Part shown: in pieces, positions 49,984 through 58,777 of the stretch | Layout: each line of letters starts with the position of its first letter | Position numbering within the stretch: the stretch's first letter is position 1 | Assembly (NCBI GenBank): GCA_964471155.1 | Contig: CAYYFX010000011.1 | Coordinates: forward strand, 1 to 58,985 | DNA from: CAYYFX01 sp964471155 | GTDB taxonomy: Bacteria; ARS69 | DNA length: 58,985 nt | Direction: 5' to 3' | Translations under genes and position numbers: made by a program | The notes under the pieces: model-generated | What the model was told of the DNA's origin: nothing | Database searches by the model: none | What the model saw: the letters and a program-made list of their open reading frames with translations, nothing else

Positions 49984-50009
49984 CCGGGTTTCGGCGCGGT
50001 TGCTACGCT
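49980..50009 (+). promoter_or_regulatory. Predicted promoter for the HemC-like/PorXY region
   Basis: TTGACC (49980-49985) and TACGCT (50004-50009) are spaced by 18 bases and overlap the WecA-like stop codon. The HemC-like ATG is 59 bases downstream. Confidence 0.5.
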
Positions 50010-50068
50010 CCGGGCACTTGCCTGCCGCCGGACCGCGTCCGGCGATTCCCGCCTGCCGGAGAGGGTCG

Positions 50069-50947
50069 ATGAAGAAGGGTGCGAGCGCGCGCGTCGGAAG
50101 CCGGGGGACCGAGCTCTGCCGGGCCCAGACCGGGGTGGTGGTGGAGCGGCTGCGGGAGCGGCATCCGAACGTGACGTTCGAGATCGTGGACCTGCCCGGC
50201 GGCGCGAACGGCGACGCGGTGTTCGACGCCGTGGCGGCGGGCATGTGCGACCTGCACGTGCGCGGCGCGGCGGAGCTGCCGGTGGACCTGCCCGAGGGCG
50301 TGGTGCTGGCCGCGTGCACGGAGCGCACGGATCCGTACGACGTGCTCGTGACCCGCGACGGCGCGCTGCTGGAGGAGCTGCCCGCGGGGGCCGTCCTCGC
50401 GGTGGGCTCCGCGCGCGTGAAGGTGCAGATCGCGGCGTTCCGCGGCGACCTCGACGTGCGCGTGCTGGGCGGCACCGCCGTGGAGATGGGCGCGGCGCTC
50501 GAGCGCGGCGAGATCTCCGGCTTCGTGGCGGCGGCGCAGGACGTGGAGACGCTCGGCTGGCAGGGCTCCGTCTCCGAGGTGTTCACGCCGGACATCGTGC
50601 TGCCCGCCGCGGGCCAGGGCTCCTTCGCCATCCTCGCCCGCGAGAACGACGCGGACGCGGTGGGTCTCGCCAAGGCGCTGGACCACGGCGTCACGCACCG
50701 CGTGGTGGACGCCGAGCGCGCCTTCCTGCGGGAGCTGCGCGTCGCGCCCGAGCATCCCGTCGCCGTGCACGGCCGCTTCGATTCGTCGGAGCTCGTGCTG
50801 GAAGGCCTGCTCGCGGACGAGGTCTCCGGCGCGGTGCTCCGCGACGACCTCGACGGCACGCCGGAGGAGGGCGCGGATCTCGGCGTGCGGCTGGCGAAGC
50901 TGGTCCTCGCCGACGGCGCCCGGGACTACCTGGCCGGATACCGCTGA
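50069..50947 (+). CDS. HemC-fold (hydroxymethylbilane synthase-like) protein lacking catalytic residues
   Basis: The 292-residue protein follows HemC along its whole length: ARVGSRGTELCRAQTGVVVE (like IGTR-LA-Q), the TERTDPYDVLVT strand, LPAAGQGSFAIL and the closing GARDYLAGY. Yet the family's key residues are gone. VHSxKDxP reads VRGAAELP, GTSSLRR reads AVGSARVK, RGNxxTR reads LGGTAVE, and the cofactor cysteine in GGCxxP reads VAPEHP. It therefore cannot bind dipyrromethane covalently and is probably a ligand-binding or regulatory pseudoenzyme. ATG 50069 follows GGAGAGGG. It precedes a sensor kinase gene by 43 bases. Confidence 0.75.
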   Translation: MKKGASARVGSRGTELCRAQTGVVVERLRERHPNVTFEIVDLPGGANGDAVFDAVAAGMCDLHVRGAAELPVDLPEGVVLAACTERTDPYDVLVTRDGALLEELPAGAVLAVGSARVKVQIAAFRGDLDVRVLGGTAVEMGAALERGEISGFVAAAQDVETLGWQGSVSEVFTPDIVLPAAGQGSFAILARENDADAVGLAKALDHGVTHRVVDAERAFLRELRVAPEHPVAVHGRFDSSELVLEGLLADEVSGAVLRDDLDGTPEEGADLGVRLAKLVLADGARDYLAGYR

Positions 50948-50990
50948 TGCCCGCGCGGCGAACGGCGTCCGTCCCGCGGACGTAGCGGTC

Positions 50991-52271
50991 ATGCCCGGGC
51001 GGTTCCCCACCTCCGCCGCGTTCGTCCGCAACTCGCTGTTCGTCGGGATGGTGACGCTGTCCATCGCGTCGCTCCTGTACTCCAGCCGGCTGGCGTCGCG
51101 GCTCGAGCAGCAGACCATCACGTTCACCGACCTCTTCGCGCGCTTCGCCGCCGTGTCCACGCTGCCGGCCTCGCAGGACGAGGAGGCGCAGCGCGTCTTC
51201 CGCGGCTTCCTCGATCGCGTCACGTTCCCGATCATCGTCACCGACCAGCGCGGCGTGCCGCTCACGTGCAAGGGCACCGACGTGTCCGCGGAGGACATCA
51301 CGTACGACCTGTTCCTGACCACGGACCCCGCGAACCCGCCGCCCGGCCCGATGGACCGGCTGCTGCGGTTGACGTGGGAGATGGATCGCGAGCGCACGCC
51401 CATCCCCATCGTGCGTCCGGAGACCGGCGACCTGTTCGGGCACATCCACTACGGGGAGTCGCGGCTGTCGGCGCAGCTGAGGCTCATGCCGTACCTGCAG
51501 ATCCTGGCCGCCGGCGCGCTCGTCGGGTTCGGCTACCTCGGCGTTCGCTCCGTGCGCACGTCGGAGAAGCGGTCCATCTGGGTGGGGATGGCGCGGGAGA
51601 CGGCGCACCAGCTCGGCACGCCGATCTCGTCGCTCATGGGCTGGGTGGACCTGCTGGAGGCGGACACGGCGCCCGGGGACGAGAGCCGCCGGTCCACGCT
51701 GCGCGAGATGCGCGCCGACATCACGCGGCTGGAGCGCATCGCCACGCGGTTCGAACGCGTGGGCTCCGTGCCGCAGCTGGCGCCGCTGGACGTGAACTCC
51801 GTGGTGAGCGACGTGGCGGCGTACCTGCGGCGGCGGCTGCCCAGCAAGGGCCGCAAGGTGGAGATCCTGGAGCAGCTCGAGGACGGGCTGCCGCCGGTGT
51901 GGACCGAGCGCGAGCTGCTGGCCTGGACCGTGGAGAACCTGCTGAAGAACGCGGCGGACGCGATCCTGAAGGGGAAGGCGGGCGGCCGCATCGCCGTGCG
52001 GACGACCCGGGGGAACCCGGACGGCGTGCGCGTCGTCGTGGAGGACGACGGGCCCGGAATCCCCGAATCCATCCAGAACCGTATCTTCGAGCCGGGCTTC
52101 TCCACGAAACCGCGCGGCTGGGGGCTCGGGCTGGCCCTGGCCCGGCGGATCGTGGAGGACTACCACGGCGGGCGGCTGCGTCTGTTGCGGAGCACGCCCG
52201 GTGTTCGTACCGTATTCGCCGTCGACCTTCCCGAGGGCGGCCCCGGGCGCCCGCGGAAGCGGCCCGTCTGA
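50991..52271 (+). CDS. Membrane histidine kinase, PorY-like
   Basis: The 426-residue sensor has TM helices near 12-30 and 165-187 flanking a periplasmic region (FPIIVTDQRGVPLTCKG). The H box is ETAHQLGTPISSLMGW with the phosphorylated His at residue 206, and the ATPase has N box ENLLKNAADAI, G1 DDGPGIP and G2 GWGLGLALARRIV. It lacks a receiver domain. The next gene is a PglZ-type response regulator, the pairing known for PorY/PorX (family knowledge), so it is the likely kinase for it. Confidence 0.82.
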   Translation: MPGRFPTSAAFVRNSLFVGMVTLSIASLLYSSRLASRLEQQTITFTDLFARFAAVSTLPASQDEEAQRVFRGFLDRVTFPIIVTDQRGVPLTCKGTDVSAEDITYDLFLTTDPANPPPGPMDRLLRLTWEMDRERTPIPIVRPETGDLFGHIHYGESRLSAQLRLMPYLQILAAGALVGFGYLGVRSVRTSEKRSIWVGMARETAHQLGTPISSLMGWVDLLEADTAPGDESRRSTLREMRADITRLERIATRFERVGSVPQLAPLDVNSVVSDVAAYLRRRLPSKGRKVEILEQLEDGLPPVWTERELLAWTVENLLKNAADAILKGKAGGRIAVRTTRGNPDGVRVVVEDDGPGIPESIQNRIFEPGFSTKPRGWGLGLALARRIVEDYHGGRLRLLRSTPGVRTVFAVDLPEGGPGRPRKRPV

Positions 52272-52342
52272 CCCCGGCCGCATCCGGCCGGATCCCACTC
52301 CCCGCACGGGCCACGCCGGCCCGCGCACCCTGCGGAGACCCG

Positions 52343-53917
52343 ATGAACGACGACCGCAAGCGCATCCTCTGGGCGGACGACGAGATCGACCACCTGCGCC
52401 CGCACATGCGCTTCCTGGAGGACCGGGGCTTCCGGGTGGACGGCGTGACGAACGGGGAGGATGCCATCGCGATGGTGGCGGACGCGTCCAACCGCTTCGA
52501 CCTGGTGATCCTGGACGAGATGATGCCGGGCATCGACGGCCTGGCCACGCTGCAGGGCATCAAGGAGAAGAGCCCGTACCTGCCGGTCATCATGGTCACG
52601 AAGTCCGAGGACGAGACCCTGGTGGACGCGGCCATCCGCAAGGACATCCAGAACTACCTGGTGAAGCCGGTGAACCCGCTGCAGGTGTACACCGCGGCGA
52701 AGCAGCTCCTGGAGGGCAACCGGCTCCGCGAGTCCGGCGCCATGCGGGACTACGTGGACGAGTTCACGGTGCTGCGCAACCTGCGCGGCCCCGGCTCCAC
52801 GCCGGACGACTGGATCGACATCCACCGGCGCCTCGCGGAGTGGGACGTGCGCCTGGACAGCCACCGGGACGCGGGGCTCCTGCAGACCCACGAGGACGCG
52901 AAGGCGGAGGCGAACAACGAGTTCGCGCGCTTCGTCACGGCCAACTACCGCAAGTGGGTGCAGGGCCCGCGCGAGGCGCGGCCGGTGATGTCCCCGGACA
53001 TCGTGGAGCGGCACGTGGCGCCGGCGCTGCGGCAGAAGCGCAAGGTGTACTTCATCATCGTGGACTGCCTGCGGCTGGACCAGTGGCTGGCCATCGAGGC
53101 GCTGCTGGAGTCGTACTTCGACGTGCGCCGCGAGCTGTACTTCTCCATCCTGCCCACCGCCACGTCCTTCGCGCGCAACGCCATCTTCGCCGGGCTGTTC
53201 CCGCTGCAGATCGCGCGGAAGCACCCGCAGTTCTGGAGCATGCCCGGGGACGACGACACGAGCCTGAACCGGTTCGAGCGGCAGCTCCTGGACGCGCAGC
53301 TGAACCGGCTCGGGATCCAGCTCAACCCGACCACGAAGTACATCAAGATCTTCAACGAGGAGGAGGCCGCGGCGGTGAAGAAGGACATCGCCAGCCTCTA
53401 CTCGCTGCCGCTCGTGGCCATGGTGTTCAACTTCATCGACATCCTGTCGCACGGCCGCAGCGAATCGGAGATCCTGCGCGAGATCGCCCCGGACGAGGCC
53501 GCGTTCCGCGCGCTCACCACGGCGTGGTTCAAGCACTCGTCCCTGTTCGACATCCTGAAGGCCATCTCGCGGCAGGACGCCACCGTCGTGCTGACCACGG
53601 ACCACGGCTCCGTGCTGGGGCGGAAGTCCACGATGGCGTACGGCAACCGGGACACGTCCACGAACCTGCGGTTCAAGATCGGGACGAACCTGGGCTGCGA
53701 CGAGAAGCACGCCGTGCACGTGAAGAAGCCGGAGGAGTACCAGCTTCCCGCGCCGGGCCTCAACACGAACTACATCCTGGCGAAGGAGAACTACTACTTC
53801 GTCTATCCCACGAAGTTCCACGAGTACGAGCGGCAGTACCGCGGCAGCTTCCAGCACGGCGGCATCTCGCTGGAGGAGATGATCCTCCCCTGCGCCGTGC
53901 TCACCCCCCGGCGATGA
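52343..53917 (+). CDS. PorX-like response regulator with C-terminal PglZ (alkaline-phosphatase-fold) domain
   Basis: The 524-residue protein begins with a receiver domain (RILWADDEIDHLRPHM; phosphoacceptor D58 in VILDEMMPG; VTK near 93; the K in YLVKPVNP). A linker helix region follows, then a PglZ domain (about 215-524) with VYFIIVDCLRLDQW, SILPTATSFARN and TTDHGSVLG, metal-site-type motifs. In Bacteroidota PorX controls type IX secretion and has a phosphodiesterase-like effector domain (family knowledge). No T9SS gene is in this window. The stop overlaps tsaE in ATGA. Confidence 0.88.
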   Translation: MNDDRKRILWADDEIDHLRPHMRFLEDRGFRVDGVTNGEDAIAMVADASNRFDLVILDEMMPGIDGLATLQGIKEKSPYLPVIMVTKSEDETLVDAAIRKDIQNYLVKPVNPLQVYTAAKQLLEGNRLRESGAMRDYVDEFTVLRNLRGPGSTPDDWIDIHRRLAEWDVRLDSHRDAGLLQTHEDAKAEANNEFARFVTANYRKWVQGPREARPVMSPDIVERHVAPALRQKRKVYFIIVDCLRLDQWLAIEALLESYFDVRRELYFSILPTATSFARNAIFAGLFPLQIARKHPQFWSMPGDDDTSLNRFERQLLDAQLNRLGIQLNPTTKYIKIFNEEEAAAVKKDIASLYSLPLVAMVFNFIDILSHGRSESEILREIAPDEAAFRALTTAWFKHSSLFDILKAISRQDATVVLTTDHGSVLGRKSTMAYGNRDTSTNLRFKIGTNLGCDEKHAVHVKKPEEYQLPAPGLNTNYILAKENYYFVYPTKFHEYERQYRGSFQHGGISLEEMILPCAVLTPRR

Positions 53918-54408
53918 GCGCGCGCACCCTCTCCGTGACCACGACCTTGGCGGAGGAGACGCGCTCCGTCGGCGCCGCGTTCGCGCGCGCCCTGCCCGCG
54001 GGGAGCGTGGTGTCCGTGGAGGGACCGCTCGGCGCCGGGAAGACGGAGTTCGTCCGGGGGTTCTGCGCGGCGCTCGGGGTGATCGACGCGGTGACCAGCC
54101 CGTCGTACACGCTCGTGAACGAGTACGAGACGGAAACCGGGCGGCGGATCCTGCACCTGGACGCGTTCCGCCTGTCCGGCGCGGGCGAGCTGTCCGAGCT
54201 GGACTGGGAAGGCCGGCGCGATCCGCGCGGGTGGGTGCTCGTGGAGTGGGGCGAGCGGGCCTCCGAGGCGCTGCCGCCGGACCACGCGCACGTGCGGCTG
54301 ACGCCGGACCCCTCGGGGGACGACGTGCGCCGCATCGTCTTCACGCTGCCGGAGGCGGTGGCCCGCGCGGTGGCCGGGATCGGCGCGGCCGGGGAGGGCG
54401 CGGCGTGA
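53914..54408 (+). CDS. tsaE: tRNA threonylcarbamoyladenosine biosynthesis ATPase
   Basis: The 164-residue P-loop ATPase has VSVEGPLGAGKTEFVRGF (Walker A), the SPSYTLVNEYE switch and HLDAFRLSG (H-x-D). With TsaB, TsaC and TsaD it makes t6A37 in tRNAs reading ANN codons. It overlaps the PorX-like gene by four bases and the next tsaB by four. The C-terminal Ala/Gly tail is non-conserved. Confidence 0.93.
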   Translation: MSARTLSVTTTLAEETRSVGAAFARALPAGSVVSVEGPLGAGKTEFVRGFCAALGVIDAVTSPSYTLVNEYETETGRRILHLDAFRLSGAGELSELDWEGRRDPRGWVLVEWGERASEALPPDHAHVRLTPDPSGDDVRRIVFTLPEAVARAVAGIGAAGEGAA

Positions 54409-55121
54409 GGATCGTGGCGGTGGAGACGGCCACGCTCGCCGGGAGCGTGGCGCTGCTGGACGACGAGCACGTCCACGAGCGGGACTTCGACCCCCGCGGC
54501 GAGGGCGCGGTGGGCGCGTTGGCGCGGCTGTTCGCCGAGTTCAAGGTGCGGCCGGCCGACGTGCGCGCGTTCGCGGTCTCGGTCGGGCCGGGGTCGTTCA
54601 CGGGCATCCGGGTGGGCGTGGCCGCGGTCCAGGCCCTGTGCCATGCCACGGGCGTTCCTGCGGTCCCCGTGGGCACGCTCGAAGGTCTGGCGGAGTGCGG
54701 GCGGGAGTCGGACTGGGGACTGCCCGGGACCCTGCTCCTGCCGTCGGTGGACGCCCGTCGCGGCGAGGTTTACGCTGCCCTGTACCGCGCCGGTGCGCCG
54801 GGGACGGCGCCGGAGCTCCTGTGGGGTCCCGAGGCCATCTCCTGCGCGGCCCTGGCGGAACGGCTGGGCGGGATGCCGGCGCCCGACGTCGGCGCCGAGG
54901 GTCTCCTGCTGGGGGACGGCGCGGCGCTGCTCGCGTCGTCCTTCGCGACCGGATGGGCGCGGCCCGCGCCGCTCGGCCGCACCCGGGCTGCGGCGGTGGC
55001 GCGGGTGGCGGCGAGGAAGCTCGCCGCCGGGGAATCGGTGCAACCCGCAGGTCTCGTTCCCGTCTACCTCAGGAAGCCCGATGCCGAGATCCGCCATGAG
55101 AGACGCGCTTCCGCCGGCTGA
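54405..55121 (+). CDS. tsaB: tRNA threonylcarbamoyladenosine biosynthesis protein TsaB
   Basis: The 238-residue ASKHA-fold protein begins MRIVAVETATLAGSVALLD and has SVGPGSFTGIRVGVAAVQAL, the TsaB signature that lacks the metal-binding His pair of TsaD. VDARRGEVYAALYR is another family block. It partners TsaD in t6A synthesis. The GTG start overlaps tsaE and the end overlaps rimI by 41 bases. Confidence 0.92.
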   Translation: MRIVAVETATLAGSVALLDDEHVHERDFDPRGEGAVGALARLFAEFKVRPADVRAFAVSVGPGSFTGIRVGVAAVQALCHATGVPAVPVGTLEGLAECGRESDWGLPGTLLLPSVDARRGEVYAALYRAGAPGTAPELLWGPEAISCAALAERLGGMPAPDVGAEGLLLGDGAALLASSFATGWARPAPLGRTRAAAVARVAARKLAAGESVQPAGLVPVYLRKPDAEIRHERRASAG

Positions 55122-55644
55122 TCCGGCGGGATCCCGGCCCTCCCGCGCGCCCGCCGCCGCGCCGCCCGCCGGCGGGCGCGCGCTCCTGCCGATGCGCCTG
55201 GACGACGTCGCCGACGTGGCCGCGCTCGAGCGCGAGTGCTTCCCCGACCCGTGGTCGCCGGACTCGTTCCTGGCCGAGGTGGAACGCCGGCCGGACGTGG
55301 GCTGGCCCGTCGTCGTGCGCGAGGGCACGGAGTTGATCGGCTACAGCGTCGTGTGGTTCATCGTGGACGAGATCCACATCGGCAACATCGCGGTGAGCCC
55401 GCGGCACCAGGGCAAGGGCGTGGGTCGCTGGCTCCTCGAGCGGATCCTGGCCGAGGGCCGCCGGCGCGGCATGGTGTTCGCCACGCTGGAGGTCCGTCCG
55501 TCGAACCGCGCCGCGCTCTCCCTGTACGAGCGCTTCGGCTTCCGGAAGATCGCGGTGCGCCGCCGCTACTACCGCAACAACGACGAGGACGCCTGGGTCC
55601 TGGGCCATGCCCTCGACCCCTGCGCGGAGGACCGGCTTGGTTGA
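55081..55644 (+). CDS. rimI: Ribosomal-protein-alanine/GNAT N-acetyltransferase
   Basis: The 187-residue GNAT protein contains LLPMRLDDVADVAALERECF, the acetyl-CoA motif VSPRHQGKGVGRWLLERIL and LEVRPSNRAALSLYERFGF, closely matching RimI, which acetylates the N-terminus of ribosomal protein S18. The first about 35 residues are a Pro/Ala-rich extension; ATG 55081 (AGGAAG upstream) or 55096 are possible starts. The tsaB-rimI order is widely conserved. Confidence 0.88.
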   Translation: MPRSAMRDALPPADPAGSRPSRAPAAAPPAGGRALLPMRLDDVADVAALERECFPDPWSPDSFLAEVERRPDVGWPVVVREGTELIGYSVVWFIVDEIHIGNIAVSPRHQGKGVGRWLLERILAEGRRRGMVFATLEVRPSNRAALSLYERFGFRKIAVRRRYYRNNDEDAWVLGHALDPCAEDRLG

Positions 55645-56488
55645 CGCGGCCGTGCTGCTCGCGAACGACGCCGCGGTGGACTTCCTCGCCGCGCGGGGCC
55701 TCGCCGGGCCGAAGGTGGGGCTCATCCTCGGCTCGGGCTGGGGCGGCTTCGTGGCGCGCACGCACGAGATCGCGGCCTGCCCGTTCGCGGAGATTCCCGG
55801 CTTCGGGCACAGCACGGTGGCCGGCCACGCCGGGCGCCTCGTGCGCGGACGCTCCGGCGTCCACGAGTACCTCGCGATGCAGGGGCGCATGCACCACTAC
55901 GAGGGCCACGGCCTCGCGCGCATCGGGTCCGCGGTGGCGGTGATGCGCGGGCTCGGGGTGGAGGAGCTCGTGGTGACGAACGCCGCCGGCGCCGTGAACC
56001 CCGCGTACCGCGTCGGCGACGTGGTGCTGCTGCACGACTTCGTGAACTTCATGCTGCACAGCCCGCTGCGCGGCGCCGCCGGCGCGCTGCGCCGTCCGGC
56101 GGGCCCGTCGCCGCGGCTCGTGGCGGGGATCGAGGCCGCGGCGGAGGCGAAGGGGTTCCCGCTGCGCAAGGGCGTGCTGTTCTCGTCGAAGGGTCCGGCG
56201 TACGAGACGCCGGCGGAGGTGCGCATGGCGCGGCTGCTCGGCGCGGACGTGGTGAGCATGTCCACCGCGCCGGAGCTCATCGCGGCCGGCGGGCTGGGGA
56301 TGGAGGCGGTGGCGTTCTCGTGCGTGACGAACATGGCGCCCGGCGTCGTGCCGGGGCGCTCCGTGGACCACGAAGAGGTCATCGAGGTGACGAAGGCGCG
56401 CGAGGAGCACCTGACGGAGCTGCTCGCGCTCGTCCTGGAGCACCTCGAGAGCGCGCGCGGGCGCGACGCCGCCGCGCGAAAGGAATGA
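55637..56488 (+). CDS. Purine nucleoside phosphorylase (PNP/MTAP class)
   Basis: The 283-residue trimeric-type phosphorylase splits purine nucleosides with phosphate. LILGSGWGGFV is the phosphate loop, MQGRMHHYEGHGLARI binds phosphate and ribose, TNAAGAVNPAYRVGD is the purine-site loop, and YETPAEVRM and MSTAPE complete the site. TTG 55637 follows GCGGAGGA and overlaps the rimI stop by eight bases. It provides purine salvage next to housekeeping genes. Confidence 0.92.
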   Translation: MVDAAVLLANDAAVDFLAARGLAGPKVGLILGSGWGGFVARTHEIAACPFAEIPGFGHSTVAGHAGRLVRGRSGVHEYLAMQGRMHHYEGHGLARIGSAVAVMRGLGVEELVVTNAAGAVNPAYRVGDVVLLHDFVNFMLHSPLRGAAGALRRPAGPSPRLVAGIEAAAEAKGFPLRKGVLFSSKGPAYETPAEVRMARLLGADVVSMSTAPELIAAGGLGMEAVAFSCVTNMAPGVVPGRSVDHEEVIEVTKAREEHLTELLALVLEHLESARGRDAAARKE

Positions 56489-56492
56489 GGGC

Positions 56493-57374
56493 ATGACCTG
56501 GTTCCGCCGCGGCAAGAAGGGGATCAAGGCGCAGCCGGACCGCAAGGAGGTCCCCAGCGGCGTCTGGCTCAAGTGCGACGAGTGCGGGGAGATCCTGTAC
56601 AAGCCGGAGCTGGAGAAGAGCTGCTGGGTGTGCGCGAAGTGCAACTTCCACTTCCGCATCGGCAGCCGGCAGTACCTGGACCTCCTGCTGGACGAGGGGA
56701 GCTTCGTGGAGGAGGACGCGCACCTCGCGCCGTCGGACCCGCTGGGCTTCAAGGACTCGAAGCGCTACCCGGAACGTTCCGCGGACGCGCAGCGCAAGAC
56801 CGGGCTGAAGGACGCCATCCGCGCCGGGCGCGCCACGATCAAGGGCATCCCCGTGTCCATCGCCGCGCTGGACTTCGGCTTCATGGGCGGGAGCATGGGC
56901 TCCGTGGTGGGCGAGCGCATCGCGCGCGTCACCGAGCGCGCCATCGAGGGGCGGCGCGGCCTCGTCACGCTGTCCAGCTCCGGCGGCGCGCGCATGCAGG
57001 AGGGGATCTTCTCCCTGATGCAGATGGCGAAGACCTCGGCCGCGCTCGCGCGGCTGGCGGACGCCGGGCTGCCGCACGTGTCGATCCTCACGCACCCGAC
57101 CACCGGCGGCGTCACGGCCAGCTTCGCCTCGCTCGGGGACGTGATCCTCGCGGAGCCGAAGGCGCTCATCGGCTTCGCCGGCCCGCGCGTGATCCGCGAG
57201 ACCATCAACCAGGAGCTGCCGCAGGGCTTCCAGCGCGCGGAGTTCCTGCTGCAGCACGGCTTCGTGGACCGCGTGGTGCCGCGGCGCGAGCTGCGGGACA
57301 CGCTGGCGCAGGTCCTCGCGTTCTTCGGCGACGCCGAGATGCCCCTCGCGCCCAAGCGGCGCAAGGGAGACTGA
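56493..57374 (+). CDS. accD: Acetyl-CoA carboxylase carboxyltransferase beta subunit
   Basis: The 293-residue subunit transfers the carboxyl group from biotin to acetyl-CoA, making malonyl-CoA. It has the zinc finger WLKCDECGEILYKPEL...CWVCAKC (four Cys, written in two parts) and the carboxyltransferase core VTLSSSGGARMQEGIFSLMQM, HPTTGGVTASFASLGD and GFAGPRVIRETI. Length and motifs are normal. ATG 56493 lies four bases after the PNP stop. It ends in an A of the folC ATG (1-base overlap), the common accD-folC pair. Confidence 0.95.
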   Translation: MTWFRRGKKGIKAQPDRKEVPSGVWLKCDECGEILYKPELEKSCWVCAKCNFHFRIGSRQYLDLLLDEGSFVEEDAHLAPSDPLGFKDSKRYPERSADAQRKTGLKDAIRAGRATIKGIPVSIAALDFGFMGGSMGSVVGERIARVTERAIEGRRGLVTLSSSGGARMQEGIFSLMQMAKTSAALARLADAGLPHVSILTHPTTGGVTASFASLGDVILAEPKALIGFAGPRVIRETINQELPQGFQRAEFLLQHGFVDRVVPRRELRDTLAQVLAFFGDAEMPLAPKRRKGD

Positions 57375-58747
57375 TGCCGGACCTCTTCGCGCGGCTCGCC
57401 CGGCTGCGCAACCAGAACGTGGAGCTCGGGCTCTGGCAGGTCACGCGGCTCCTGGACCGGCTGGACCACCCGGAGCGCGACTACCCCGCGGTGCACGTGG
57501 CCGGGACGAACGGGAAGGGCTCCGTGTGCGCCATGGTGGCGGCCGCGCTGCAGCACGCCGGGTACCGGGTGGGGCTGCTCACCTCGCCGCACCTCGTGGG
57601 CTTCGCGGAGCGCATCCGTGTGGACGGCGCGCCCATCCGCGAGGAGGACGCCGCGCCCATCCTGGAGATGCTGGCGGCGGCGGCGGCGGACGGCACGCCG
57701 GACACCGCGGCGGCCGCCGCCACGGCCGCCGCCACGGCCCCGGCCGACGCGCTCGGGCCCTGGGGCGCGTCCTTCTTCGAGGTGTCCACCGCGCTCGCCC
57801 TGGAGCACTTCCGCCGCGAGGGCGTGGACGTCGCCGTGCTGGAGGTGGGACTGGGCGGGCGGCTGGACGCCACGAACGTCTGCTGCCCGGCCGTGACCGC
57901 GATCACCACGATCGACCTGGACCACACGGAGACCCTGGGGAAGGACCGCGCCACCATCGCCGCCGAGAAGGCCGGGATCGTGAAGCCGCTCGTGCCGCTC
58001 GTGCGCGGCCGGATGGCGGAGGAGGCGGCGGACGTGATCGCGGGCATCGCCGCCCGCCGCGGGGCCCCCCTGCACGACGCCGCCGACGTCCGCGTCCGGG
58101 TCCTCTCGTCCGGCTGGGACGGGCTGGAGGTGGCCCTCGCCCTCCCCGGGGAGCGGGAGCGCGGGATCCGCCTGCCGTTGCCCGGCGCCCACCAGGTCGA
58201 CAACCTGGCCGTGGCGGCCCTGGCCGCCCGGCTGTTCGACCCCCGCCCCGAGTCCGCGGACCGCCTGTGCGAGGGGTTCGAGCACACGTTCTGGCCGGGG
58301 CGGCTCAGCCGGGTGGAAGGAAACCCCGTCCGCGTCTACGATGTGGCCCACAATGCCGCGGGCGTGGACGCGCTGGTCCGGTCCCTGGACGAGCTGGGCG
58401 TCCCCGAGGGGTCGGTCCTCGTGATCGGGGTCCTCGCGGACAAGGACCTGGCGGGGATGGCGCCGAAGCTCGCGCGGAAGTTCCGCCGCGCGGTCGCGCT
58501 GACGCCGCCGCACCCGCTCCGGGCGCGCCCCGCGGAGGAGACCGCCGCGGCGCTGCGCGCGGCGGGGATGGAGGTCGTCGCGGTGCCGGATCCGGCCGGC
58601 GCCTGCGAGGAGGCGGCGCGCCGCCTGGACGGTGGCTGGGTCTTCGTCACGGGCTCCCTGTTCACGGTGGGCGCCGCGATGGAGGCCTTCGGCGATCCGG
58701 CCGACCGGCCGCGTCGCCCGCGGAACCAGACCGCGCCCGCGGGGTGA
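57374..58747 (+). CDS. folC: Folylpolyglutamate/dihydrofolate synthase
   Basis: The 457-residue Mur-ligase-fold enzyme adds glutamates to folates. VAGTNGKGSVCAMVAAAL is the ATP loop, LTSPHLVGFAERIRVDG the Omega-loop, LEVGLGGRLDATN and DLDHTETLGKDRATIAAEKAGI the Mg/ATP sites, and YDVAHNAAGVDALV the C-terminal domain. An Ala/Thr-rich low-complexity insert (about 105-130) is absent from most homologues and may be slippage-prone. It overlaps accD by one base. Confidence 0.93.
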   Translation: MPDLFARLARLRNQNVELGLWQVTRLLDRLDHPERDYPAVHVAGTNGKGSVCAMVAAALQHAGYRVGLLTSPHLVGFAERIRVDGAPIREEDAAPILEMLAAAAADGTPDTAAAAATAAATAPADALGPWGASFFEVSTALALEHFRREGVDVAVLEVGLGGRLDATNVCCPAVTAITTIDLDHTETLGKDRATIAAEKAGIVKPLVPLVRGRMAEEAADVIAGIAARRGAPLHDAADVRVRVLSSGWDGLEVALALPGERERGIRLPLPGAHQVDNLAVAALAARLFDPRPESADRLCEGFEHTFWPGRLSRVEGNPVRVYDVAHNAAGVDALVRSLDELGVPEGSVLVIGVLADKDLAGMAPKLARKFRRAVALTPPHPLRARPAEETAAALRAAGMEVVAVPDPAGACEEAARRLDGGWVFVTGSLFTVGAAMEAFGDPADRPRRPRNQTAPAG

Positions 58748-58777
58748 TCCCCGCGCGGGGAGCTTGGGGAAGAGGAC

